Source: Phascolomyces articulosus (Eukaryota > Mucoromycota > Mucoromycetes > Mucorales > Lichtheimiaceae). Taken from it: 64,000 bases of DNA. The notes under the pieces are model-generated. The model was not told where the DNA came from and made no database searches. It was given only the letters and a program-made list of their open reading frames with translations. Made by a program: the position numbers and the translations under genes. Shown here piece after piece: positions 35,264-47,578 of this stretch (position 1 is its first letter; each line of letters begins with the position of its first letter). The stretch spans positions 1 through 64,000 of the forward strand of contig JAIXMP010000002.1 in the NCBI GenBank assembly GCA_025677815.1, read 5' to 3'.

Positions 35264-38200
35264 ATGGAGGTATATTAATAAAACACGAATGCTTCTTTTT
35301 TCTTTTTCAAAATAAAATGAGCTAAATTGGAATATTAGGCATTGTTTGACCAACAAGGTCAATTCAGTGTCTCACAGTTTGACGACATTGTACAAGCTTT
35401 TTATACTGGAAACACAACAACGACAGTAAATAGTTTTTTTTCTTTTAATTCAGATTGGTAAAAAAACGCGTATATTGTACCATGAGATCCCACCAACGTG
35501 CTGATCTTATATATATTTAAATAGCAACCTATTTTAACAGCATTTCATCAACATCCTGATTCTTGGCAAGTTGCTGATCAGATCTTGGAACGATCTAACG
35601 TTTTACAAGCTAAGGTATTTTATCTGTAAGAACAGGGAAAAAATGTTATGTCTTTTTTTTTTTGTGGCACTGACATTTCTTTTTTTTTTTCAGTTTATTG
35701 TGTTACAAATTCTGGAAGAATTTATTGGATCTCGATGGAAGCATCTCGCTCAGGAACAGCGTTTAAGTAAGAAGGATGGGAAACCAGAAAAAGAGTTGGG
35801 GGATGTTTTTGATATGTCAAGCATTAAACTAATATCTGGTTTTCTTTTTTTTTTCTTCAAAAGGGATACGTAATTATATTGGATCTTTGGTTGTATCATT
35901 ATCATCCAGCAATATTACCATACAAACTGAAAAAGCGTATCTAGGCAAGTTAAATATGGTTCTTGTTGAAGTATGTAATATATCTATTTAATTAGATCTC
36001 GGTAAAAAATACACACATACAAGGGAAGACTGGGACTCACATCAGCAAGAGAAAAATAGATTGTCAAGAAAGAATGGCCTGATGAATGGCCAACCTTTAT
36101 CAATGAAATGGTCGAATCTGCTCATGCAAGTTTAAGCCTTTGTGAAAACAATATGATAATCTTGCGATTATTAAGGTAGGATACCTTTTTTCTTTTTGTG
36201 GATGAAGGATAGGATAGGGTCAGATTGAACCAAAGCTTTAGTAGATAGTATATACTGACACCCCAAGATTTCTTTATATGGTAGTGAAGAAGTATATGAA
36301 GCATCAGAGGAAACACAAGCTGAATGGAAAACACGTAAATTAAAAGAACAAATGTTATCCAAATTCGGACCAGTTATTGATTTATGTCGTGAAGTACTTA
36401 TGAATCAACCTTCTGAGAAACTCGTTCAAATCACTCTTGAAAGTCTATCACATTTTCTCAAATGGATCCTGCCCAATGCTATATTTGATACAGATATTAT
36501 GCCATTGATATGTACCCAGGTAAAAATAATAAACCAATAAACCACAGGATTATTATCGTTTTTTTTTTTTTGTATGTTGCGATTACATTTCTGTCTATCA
36601 ACCTGCTGAACCCTATATTATGATTATAGATCACTTCAAAAGTAGAGAACCGACATTTAAATACGTTGGGATTGAAATGCTGTAATGAAGTCGCTGGTCG
36701 ACAAGATTTTCCTTTACAGTTTCAAGAAAAAATAGTTTTCTTGTTCCAAGGTGTTATCCACGCAATACGTGGGATGATTTCGTTCAATGGAGGTAAATCC
36801 GAGTTCAACTACTTTTAATTTATATGCAGTGGAATATATTGATTAATAGGTGACATAACTGGCGTGTATGTGTCTTTTTTTTTAAAAAAGGTATCCAAGG
36901 TGTTTATAAAAGCGAACAGCTTGATGGTCAAGAAATGATGTATGACTATACTCTTTTCATTACGACCGCTTTAAATTGTCATGGAGAGGTAAACGATGGT
37001 TTCTCTTTAATAATCATCCCCCATCCAATGAGTATAAAAAGCACAAAAACCAATAAATATCAAATGAATGAATAGATGATTGCTACTATGAACGATCCAC
37101 TATTAGCACAAGTTCATCAAGATCTACTCATCTTATCTGGTCTTAATGATATTGAAATATTATGGCGACTCTGTGCAGAATACTGGGTCAATTTGGTATG
37201 TTTAATTTTAGAACATATGTCGATTTTTGGATAAAATATATGTTAACACGATTATTTATTTTGTTCTTGTATAGACATCGCAACAATGTTGCTATGCCGA
37301 CAAGTGCATTAACCTATTTCCAGAGTTACGACGTATTGCCATTCGATGTATATCCAACCCAGATAATGTAATTTGTTGTACATGGATAGAGAGTGATTTT
37401 AGATAAAAAAAATAGAAGGAATTCGTTAATTAATGTTAATTATAAAATAGATCCTATTACTAGATGAACAGGATGATCGATACGAATTTGTGGAAAAGAG
37501 TGAAAATATAGAAACATATAATATCACCAAGCAGCTTTTATGTAACCTTACCGTATTGAATATAAATGACATGAAGAACGCATTTGACGAACGACTTGTT
37601 CAATGTCAGGTATATATATGGCATGAATTTTTTTTTTATTATGCGAGCAATAGCTAAAAAGGGAGAGGGTATTTCCTGGTATTATGTAGCACTGGACTAA
37701 AGCGGAAAAGAAACTAAAAAAACCCCCCTTCAAAAAAATGTTATATGTAGACGAAAAGCATCCGAGAGTCATGGAAAAATCTTGATCAACTGGGATGGGC
37801 CATGGGTGCAATCACTGACGTGATTAAGAACAATGGAGGGGGACAGGGATTTCAATTTGTTTTTCAGTATTTGGACCATCTCTATCAGCTTGCTACAAAT
37901 GAAAAAATGGAGATGGTCGAATTTTGTGTAATTTACGTCTTATCCCAATATCCACAAATTTTATCTCAACGCCAAGATGTGCTTCACAAAGTGTTAGGTC
38001 TTATTAGTAAATATTTACCTTGCAAGGCAATTGATATACAAAAATTTGCAACACATTCGCTTGTGGAGATATGTCAAGGGATACAGCGCTATCAAGAGAA
38101 TATGTTACTGGAAGATAGGGTCACATTGTTTGGGTCATTCTTGGAAAGTTTTGGAGCATTAATTGTTAATCTGGATCCTCAACGGGTATATAAGAATAAA

Positions 38201-40114
38201 TATCAATGAAGTAAAAAAAAAAAAAAAAAAAAGAACGAAAACTAATGGGTGGATGGTTCCCCTTCCTTTTTTTTTATGATATAATAGATGTGTGAAGTAT
38301 ATCGTGCAATAGCCTATGCACATACTGTGTCTCCACAAGAGTGTCAAGAACAACAGTTGAAACCATTTATGAATGGACCCAACCAAATGGTAATTTTAAT
38401 GGGTAACATTTTTTTAAATCCATTAATGTGCAAATCTTTTGCTAACTTTTTTTTTCTTTGCAAAATCAACCCATCACTCGATAGATCAAAATTCCTCATG
38501 GCCAAAATCATCCAATAGAATTGGATAAACTCAGAATGATATCTGATGCGTTGCGGATCAATATTGCTGTAAGTGAAGTGATTCGTGATCAATATGGGTC
38601 ACAGTTGAAGGAAATCCATATTGATTTGGTGAATATATATCGAAATACAAAAGGAATTGGTAAGTAAATAGGAATAATGTTTTTAAAATGGGACAAGTAT
38701 TTATTAGAATTCACGCTCTAAAATAAAAGAAACATCATCCTTCCTTCACATGGTATTATAGTTGGATCAACAGCTGTATACAACAACTTACGAGAAAAGG
38801 TTCAAGAACAAATTAATGCACTTCTTGTAACCTATGTCAAGAGTAAATCAAAACTTATAGAAGATGATCAGAGTGTGATTAATCCTTTGCTCAATGAATT
38901 GGTATCTTCTCCACCGAAAAGCGATGTGTCTGATATCTTTAGTGTTTTGCTTGAAAAGCATACGAGTGTAAAGGTTTGTGGTTTTATTTCATATTATAGC
39001 GAACAACGTTACAAATGACTGTTTTTTTAAATTATTAATATCTGTATCGGTTGAATAGGATCGGGATGACGGCACATGTGTGAATGAAAATGTTATTCGA
39101 TCATTGTTGGAGGTGGCCTTTTCTCAAGTGTTTGAACGTATTTATGCCGAAATCAAGATGGATTTTACAAGTTATTATGATAAACGTCCTAGTTTCTTCA
39201 GACTCGTTCGAGCTTTTGTATCTTATGCATTCGCAGGCAAGTATTACTATTCCACTTTTTGATAATGACATAAACCTCTCTATTATTCTCTCGTTCTCCG
39301 CACACCCCAATAGGAACTAACGGTGTCGAGGCCTATAATATACACTTGTATATAGAACTGACAAGTTTACTTTCAGAAGAAAAGTTTAGCTTGATAATTG
39401 AGAGCATACTGTGGGGAATTCAGCATCCAAGTCATGAATTGAGTAACTATTCATTGGAAACATGTAATATACTCTTGGATCGAGTTTATACAGTTGAAGA
39501 CGAGGATCAGCAAAATGCAGTCTATATCTTATATTATATGAAAATACTTGATATTATCCTCCATACCATTACTGATCATGATCGACGTACACGTAAGTCT
39601 TTTTTATTTATTTATATAAATTGAATGGATTGGTCCAAAAAGAAAGATTATTGTATACTCAATCATCTATCATTATAGAATTTGAACTACAAAGTCAAAT
39701 ATTAGCTCGTCTTTTGGATCTTGTTCAGCAAGGTGAAATATATACACAATTATATACACAAGGGTTTGGATCCAATGCTGATTATATACAAGAGCATATT
39801 CGTTCAAGATTAAGAGAAATATATCCGTCCTTGCCTCAGTAAGTCTTTAATAACCTATTTTGTTTGGATGAAGGGTAAAAATGATGGGATGGATCACAAT
39901 AATAACTCACTTTTCTCTATCAACCAATCAAATATAAAGAAATCAAATTGATATGGTATCTCAAGGAATGCTCGAATACAGTGATGATATTGATCATTTT
40001 CGAACAGATTTGATTGATTTTATGGCGGATTTTAGATCCAACGATGATTTTTCCAATAAAGTGGAATTAGATCCAAAAACAGAGATTGAACTTTTGAAAT
40101 CTTTGACGGGATAA
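35264..40114 (+). CDS. Exportin-1/CRM1-family nuclear export receptor, divergent, 1020 aa
   Basis: Twenty exons; the first is only 6 nt (35264-35269, Met-Glu). Others: 35339-35425, 35525-35614, 35694-35766, 35864-35970, 36060-36175, 36285-36519, 36630-36792, 36891-36988, 37076-37195, 37275-37367, 37451-37609, 37751-38185, 38288-38389, 38485-38659, 38762-38973, 39059-39236, 39314-39592, 39679-39838 and 39940-40114. CRM1 hallmarks: LQILEEFIGSRWKHLAQEQR...IRNYIGSLV, EWPDEWPTFINEMV, SLSLCENNMIILRLLSEEVY, and LGWAMGAITDVI at the NES groove. The groove Cys that reacts with leptomycin B in animals (Cys528, LCWAIGS) is Gly464 here. The sequence is far less conserved than usual for CRM1, so this may be a second, specialised paralog. 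Intron 17 is GC-AG (GCAAGT). The gene converges on an arrestin gene. Confidence 0.85.
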
Positions 40115-40183
40115 GTAAAAAGAAAAAAAAAACTATGTATGTAATAAAGTAAAAAAAAAAAAAGGCTCTATTCATGTAATAAA

Positions 40184-42439
40184 TTAATTTTCATTATATA
40201 TACCATATATTAATGTTGCTTCTCCAACATCTGGAAAACTATGATGACGTTGATGATGAGAATGATTAGGTGTTGTGGTAGTAGTAGAACTACATCCTAC
40301 TGTTACGCTACTACCATGATGACTACTACTATTAGTTAGGGTTGTAGTGGTGGGGGGAGTTTTATTTCCATTACTTTTTCCTGGGATAGTAATGTAACTG
40401 GGAGAAGATGGACATGTCAAATAAATAGTTCGTTGTTGCTGTTGCTGTCGTTGAAAAGAAGAAGTATAATAACTTGGTGGATCCGTCATCGTAGTATCAT
40501 TCGTTTGTCCCGGATCAAAAAATTCAGGATATTTTATATTGTTCGATTGGTGTTGGTAGGATTGAATTGTCATTAAATCTGGAACACGTATCAATTCATT
40601 GTTGGGTAAATTGGCTATATTTAAAGGAATAGAGAATTCGCATTGGATTGTATGACGCTTTAAGAAATGCGATTCTTCCAAAGTAATAGTGAAATGGAGA
40701 TCATAGTATATACGAATATGACGTGAAGTAAATGTTGGAGATACATTGCGTGTGGGTATAGCAAATGAAATAATTTGTTTTTTCATAAATCCGCCTGTAT
40801 CCGGAGAAGATGAAGAGGCTAATGATGGTGGTGGTATATTGCCATGGGACAAGTCTCGGATAACATAACGTTGCGCAGTTCCTCCTGATACAATCAGTTT
40901 TCCTTGATGATGTTTACGGAATTTAAACGAGCCTTGTATGATTTTCAAGTCGGATTGTAATGTAGTCAATGTCAATTCCATACTGAAAGGTTCATCTAGT
41001 TTTTAATAAGGAGAGACCTGTGTAAGTATTTTTATAACATAGTTAGGATATTCCTTGATTTTGTTTGATAATATTACCTGGACAATAACATTGCTTGTTT
41101 AACTTTGCCAATACTTGAGCAATGGCATGTTGCTTTTTGCTATTACCCATGTGGATGCCAGGGTCACGAACAAGTGTTGTCCGATAAGTCCATTCTTTAT
41201 CTGATTCAAATATATATGAATAGTTATCAATAAATATGTTATTTATCAATATTAGTGATTATAGTGATTGGTTTTGTATAAAATATAAGCGATGAGTACC
41301 TGCGGGTGCAGCAATAATTGGGCGATATGGCGTATTGATGCATTTACTGCTAATTCCAGATTGTCCTCCAGGTCCTTCCATGTAAGCAGTCCACATATAA
41401 CGTACGTTAAAACCTGGTGGATCTTCTATGGATGGAGGGTAATTAACATTGGGAAACTAAATACCAGTTTATTAGTACTTGAAATTGCATAGTATAGATA
41501 TGAGAGATGATTTTAGCATCGTATGTAGATACCTTTAATACAAAAGGAAATTCATATCGGCCCACGTCAAATTCTTCCCATCCAGAATGCGCGTAAGCTA
41601 TATACAAATACTCGTTAGGATTCAAATACAGCAATGGACCTACGTATTAAAGGAGTGCTAATACCTGTTGCATTGTTATCGCCCCAAACAGTATATTGAG
41701 TATCAAACAGCGTTGTGATGCATTGATGAACTTTATTATCGAGTTTTACCATCGCGACCTCTTCGGCATGAAACTGTATATAAAATATGCAGAAACTATT
41801 AGTATGGTGTGAATGAAACATATCCTTAATTGATAATATGTACCTTAATCTGTATGTGTGTTACATAAGTGCGTTCAACTGCATGTAAAATAACTCTACC
41901 TGAATAAAAATGATTACAGAATTTTGTTTTGTAAGTTTTCTTATCTTTTGAGATCAACGTTATATTTCTAAACTTTTTTCCAAACCTCGAATAATTCGAT
42001 TAGGTCGAAGAATAACCATTTGTGTATCACCATCAAATTCAATGGATAATGTATTTGATGTAGGATACAATGCTGTTCTTTGTTGTGGCAATGATGGTGA
42101 TAAAACATTGGATGGTGTGGAAGGTTCAGAAGATCCTATTGTGCTGTTATTACTACTATTATTGGTCCCATGACTACTATTACTACCCAAAGATAGACTA
42201 TAGTGATGCCCTGAAGAGGAAGAGGAAGAAGAAGTAGAAGATGAGAATAGATTGCCAAATGGCAACGAAGTAGATGGCAATTGTTGGGATCGTGAATATT
42301 GATGACGCGATCGCGAAGAATTTTTATTGTGTTGCTGAATTTGTGTAGTATTTGATGTAGTTGGTGGCAACGGTGTCGTTGGAGTAGATATACTGGCTGT
42401 ACGACGTCTTTGACTATTATTATTTCCAGTCAATGGCAT
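40184..42439 (-). CDS. Alpha-arrestin (ART-type) with PPxY motif, 605 aa
   Basis: Seven exons on the minus strand: 41986-42439, 41844-41899, 41665-41773, 41533-41639, 41300-41456, 41078-41200 and 40184-40995. A Ser/Asn/Thr-rich N-terminal tail (about 110 aa) precedes the arrestin fold: LSIEFDGDTQMVILRPNRII, IQIKFHAEEVAMVKLDN, GWEEFDVGRYEFPFVLK. The C-terminal arrestin half includes YYDLHFTITLEE, and the end is Ser/Thr/His-rich. A PPSY motif (codons at about 40469-40480) fits the PPxY consensus bound by WW domains of Rsp5/Nedd4 ubiquitin ligases. Alpha-arrestins of this type recruit such ligases to plasma-membrane transporters; that role is inferred. The last intron uses an acceptor (ACTAG) downstream of a closer AG; only this keeps the frame. 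Confidence 0.82.
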
Positions 42440-43496
42440 GGAGGCAAAAATAAAAGGTCGAAAAAGAAAGAAATAGATAAAAAAGGAGACATGACGTGAA
42501 GCAGAATGGATTACTACATTTTTGACACCTTGAACAAGGGGAGTGAACGAGGGGGGGGAGATTTGGCTTTTTTTTATATGTTTGCTATCCTATTAAATTG
42601 TGTACAATATGCAAGCAGTCATTTAATAAGGGAGCGGTTTTTTATGCATAGAAGCTATATACAATAGTAACTATAATATCAGCCCAGAATGTCTCTATTA
42701 TTGAAATAAATCGAATCAAGATAGAAAACGGATTTAATTTCCATATTATATCACATTAATTTTATTGTATAATCGGATAAAGGTTATACAAAAAGAATAT
42801 AGGGATTATAGCATTATTTCAGTGTTACCCTGTGACTTTTTGACGTAATAGTTTTTGTAAATGTCGTTGTGGATAGTTAATTGTTGTTGTTGGGATCATT
42901 ACTTATAATAAAAATATATGTGCATAACATGTATGACGACATATCCATTCGAATTCACTTCATTCATTTTAGTAATCCAATATAATTTAAACAGATGATA
43001 CACTTTATATGGTCATATTTATTTGTTGCAGTACAGTGAAAAGAAAATCACAATATAAGAAAAAAAAAGAAAACATCCAACATAGTTGCTTAAGCCATAC
43101 GTAGAACGTGTACAAAGAGTTGAGACGTGTGATAGTTGCTTGTGAGCTAGAGCTTTAGAGAGTATATGTGCTTGCGTGTGATACAGAAGAAAAGAGAGAG
43201 ACAGAGAGAGAAAGGAAAGAGAGAGAGAGAATACATGTGTATAAAAAAAAGGGGGAATATGTGGGAAACGTTTACAATAAGGAAAAAGGAGAGAGTGAAG
43301 CGATTTTGTGAGTATACGATGAAGAAGTGTGTAATACAAGGTCTGAAAGAAAGAGTGGGTTTACGTTATTTGTTTGTAGAAAAAAAAACTAGAAATTGTA
43401 CAGCAAAGAATTTCTATACACAAATGAAAAACTAAAAAAAAAAAGAAAAATATACAAATCAAATGAAATTGAAGAAAATATCCTTTAGTTATTGAT
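42440..43496. other. Intergenic DNA between arrestin and protease genes
   Basis: No gene. A GA-rich microsatellite tract lies at about 43189-43230 (CT on the minus strand), within the likely 3' region of the protease gene. Confidence 0.5.
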
Positions 43497-45053
43497 TTAC
43501 TCTTCAGAACCATTGAAGATGAGAAGGTTTGGAGTATCTTTAGGAATCTTCGTCAATTTATCCTTGGAGCTCAAATCCAAGATCTTTTGCTTGATTTCCT
43601 TGGGGCTTGCACCTTGTTCTTCCAAAGATAAAAAGTAAGCAGCCAAACCAGCAACATGAGGAGATGCCATGGAAGTACCAGATATGGTATTGGTGGCATA
43701 GGGACTACCACGCCAGATGGATTGAATATTCAAACCAGGTGCAAAGACATCCACACATGGACCATAGTTGGAGAAATAAGCACGGTCATCATATAAAGTG
43801 GAAGCACCAACAGTGATGGCATTTTCAGCATGGGCAGGAGAGTAATTGCATGCATCACTGTTATCATTACCAGCAGCTACAGCAAAAACGATACCTGCAT
43901 CCACAGCCTAAAAAAGAAAACAACATACAACAATGTTTCAGGATTTCATATTTTGAATCTCAACGTACACATACGCAACAACAACAAAAAAACAAACAAG
44001 TCTAAAAAAAAATACTTACGCCATTCACAGCCAAATCAAGAGCAGTAACTTTACCACCACCCAAACTCATATTGGCAACGGATCCCTTGAAAGGTTTACC
44101 AGCCTTTTGAGCAGCAACAGCAGCCTTGTTATGTTCTTCAGTGGCCCAATCCACACCAGCAATCACATCAGCCATAGTACCAGAACCATTGGATCGGAGT
44201 ACTTTAACGGCAGTGATGTTTGCTTTCTTCGCTACGCCAAATCGTTTGCCTGCAATTGTACCAGCACAGTGAGAACCATGACCATTGCCATCTTCGTCTT
44301 CATCCCCCTTGGGAATAGTTTTGCCCCATACAGCACGGTCTTCAAGATCAACATGTTTCACGTTCACACCAGTATCGATGACAAAGACATTGACGCCTTC
44401 ACCTCCGTCAGCTTCATACTTGTACTTGTTAAATGTTTCAAGTGTCAAAGATTCTCTGTGAGAAATACGAGCAAGACCCCAAGGGGCGCTACGTTGTAAT
44501 TCGCTAGTATAGGCCATGGAGTCACGTTCGATAAATGCAACCTGTGATTATTTTTAAAAGTAAGTGTGTGTGTGTGTGATTATCACATCAATATTCATTA
44601 ATTATTATACTATTCATTATAAAATAATGATGTTTCCGACTCTTCGTTCAATAGCGCACCAAGTAATACATTATAAAAAAAACTTACATCTTCAGATCGT
44701 CTGATAAGTTCAACAACATCCTTACCAAATTTACCAGCATAACCAGAAAGACCAGGCATGTTGTAAACATGTCGAATACCAATACTATCAGGATGTAACC
44801 AAGCATCAAAAATACCTTCATCCTTTGCAGCAGTCATTTCACGCACCCAACTGGTATGACTATCAACCTTTTCATTATTCAAATGATTCTTGAGAACAAC
44901 AATATATGAATCAGTGACTACTTCAGCTTCAGGGGAAGTGAATAAAGGTGCCAAGTTGCCGTTAGAAAAAGTAGGAGGAGTAACCATAGGGACAGCAGAG
45001 ATTGAACTTGCTGTGGCGATCAAAAGTAAACTTGCTGCAATGGAGATTTTCAT
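43497..45053 (-). CDS. Secreted subtilisin-like serine protease (S8A, proteinase K/cerevisin type), 432 aa
   Basis: Three exons, minus strand: 44688-45053, 44020-44541 and 43497-43907. A signal peptide ([20 protein letters not shown]) is followed by an I9 propeptide ([18 protein letters not shown]) and the catalytic domain. The triad is intact: Asp in [12 protein letters not shown], His in [13 protein letters not shown], Ser in [12 protein letters not shown]; the oxyanion Asn is in [11 protein letters not shown]. Length and layout match fungal extracellular or vacuolar subtilases. Expected to be made as a zymogen and autoprocessed after the propeptide. The upstream 45054-45180 region is T/A-rich without a clear regulatory site. 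Confidence 0.93.
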
Positions 45054-47578
45054 TATGTTTTAAGATGGAAGAAGTAATGTAAAGATAAGGTGATTATGTT
45101 TTTTTTTGTGTGAAAAGTAAAATAAAAAGAGAAAAAAAAAGGAGTTGGGTTACGTCTTTTTACCTTTTTTCTTCTTATGCTGCGGCCATTAAAAGAGGAA
45201 TGGGTCATTTTCATTTCAGGTGATCATTATTTTGTTGCACTTTTTTGAGTCAAATTAACCAATCGATCGCTTTCATTTTCTATTCTCAGCTTCTTTTGTT
45301 GTTTCCTTGCTAGTCAAGAAGATTACGCATTGGGTCATTTTTATGGTTAAGCTATAATAATCACGAATGATTCAGGAGGGAAGATGTATAGTTACCATAG
45401 TAGTCAATATCTTCTTGTTTCAGATCCATGATCACTTTATTACTACCAGAATCTTCGAATTATATATCCAACATGATTCAAATTGAATGATACAGGCCAA
45501 TTTGTTGGAAAAGATAAGCATCATTTTTTTTTTTAGTTTTATCGATAGCGTTTTCTTTTCCCAACCAAGTTTTGGATCCCACGCATAGCATATAAATATT
45601 TTTTCTTTACATTTTTTTATTATAAAAAAAATGACATTTATTGTTGAAAAATCAAAACAAGAAAAGGATTTAATTATGCACAATGGGCAGGAAGAAACAG
45701 AAAAAAGTGACAACAGCATGTTTCTTTGTCTAATGTCTAATGTGTACACCATTAAAAACAGGTTGCTGCATAATTTTCCATAATTAATAATTGTACCACT
45801 AAAAAAAAGGCACTACTTTTTCTATCATCATCGTCATCATCATCAACTTCCGCCCGTTCGGTAATTGTATATATGATAACAATACGCACGATCCAAGTAT
45901 AAATAATCCTGTACTACTATATCTATTATATCGACATAGTATATAAAAACCTATGACTATAACAAACTTGTTGAATATTATTATATGTTGCTGTAAAATG
46001 ACGACATAAAACAGGATTTATAAGAAAAAGGAACCCAGATTTAAAAAAATGTTTGAACCCACGGTTTTGGATTCAATTCTATCATGGGATGCTATTTTTC
46101 ATTTACCTATATATTTTTACTACAACATATAGAACAAGAGGACATTAGTAGAGCGTATGGTTACCACGTGGAATGATATGGTCAAAAAGAAAATCAGTTG
46201 CAAGTAGAGAGGTAGCAGGTGAGGCTAAACCATCATTGATAATTATCTACTTTTAAGCAATATAAATGCGTGTGTGAATGTCCGTTTCTTTCGGATCAAC
46301 CTATTTCTTCTTCATTGGTGCAAGGTGGGGGCGCGGGAGAGAAATAACTATCTCAAACATAAATCTATTATTTACCTCTATTACCCACGTGATAGCACCG
46401 TGCAATGATAATACTATGGTATGTTCTTGGCTTTTAATATTCACTTTCTAATAATAATAAGAAGTATTTTAGGTTTTCAAGAGGGCCAAACTAAAATAAA
46501 AATAACTAAGGTTATTTTTTCGGTTCTTTCCCCTATCTGACTTCATACCATATCATTTCTTTGGTCACGTTTATTTTTAAGCAAAGTAGTAGTAGGCAAC
46601 AGTACTAATAGCGAGGCATCATCACATCATCTGGTGAAAAGAAATTCATGGGTTTTTTGCTACGTTATTGATATATAATATTACATTTTAGATTTCAATA
46701 AAGATAACAAACCCAAAACGGAGCAAATAAATGACAAGTGCACGTACAATTTGAATAGCGAACAGACAATCCAGCATCTTCTTTAGAAGTAATAGGTGGT
46801 AATAGAGTTCTTTAACTAAAAATGGATGGTAGTAAACAATGTTTCCACAAACAGAACATTTGGGTGGTAATATAAAAACACAAGGCGATCTGTTTTTGTT
46901 CAACCTCATTCGGACGGGTTCAAGTTCCTTGGTTTTTTTTTTTTTTGCTATTATTTTTCTTGTCATCCATTAAGAAAAACGCCAACTTTTTTCGGAAACG
47001 CTTTATACGGTAAATCCGATCGAAATAGCCATTTAACTTTTTTTATTATTAAACTAAACTCCTTTCTTCTTTCTTCTTTTACTACTACTACTATTATTAT
47101 TACTTCGTCAAGGACAGTTAACCAACCAGCCACTACATATATAAACACGACCTTATTTCCTTTCGTTTTGTTGTCATTTTTCACAACTATTTTTTACATC
47201 AATTAGACCTCCGAAAAACAACAACAAAGATCTCTCTTACTCTCATCAACACACACGCCTAATTCCTTTATATATATATACTTATAAAGGGAGACATTGG
47301 TACCTCTTTTCTGTTGTTTATATTGTTCACTTGCACATAAAACTGTTGTATAGGAAACATCCAACTTGTTGCATTAAAAAATAGGCGTGTGATATTCTTC
47401 TCCCCAACACACACTACAGTCAAGTTTCCCATATAACTTTTTTTGTTTTCTTGTGAACAATATTAAAAACCTCCCTCTTTTTTTTTTTTTTTCTTTTGGG
47501 TTTTTCTATCTCTCTCTCTCTCTCTCTCTTTCTCTATTCAATATCTATAAAACAAGAGCCACTCAATATACTTTTTAT
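45054..47578. other. 2.5-kb intergenic region before the kinase gene
   Basis: No supported gene; short minus-strand frames (for example 46688-46966, 46963-47184) are hydrophobic or Lys-rich without motifs. The last 350 bp look like a promoter and leader: TATATATATACTTATAAAG at about 47270-47288 and a CT microsatellite at about 47509-47531. Confidence 0.5.
47509..47531 (+). repeat. CT microsatellite in the kinase leader
   Basis: A (TC)n run 48-70 nt upstream of the kinase start codon. Pyrimidine tracts near transcription starts are common in fungal promoters; similar CT runs occur at 3239-3258. Confidence 0.5.

Noticed and set aside
43019..43435. Overlapping open frames on both strands after the protease gene
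   Set aside because: They are produced by the GA/CT microsatellite and A-rich tract, not by coding sequence.
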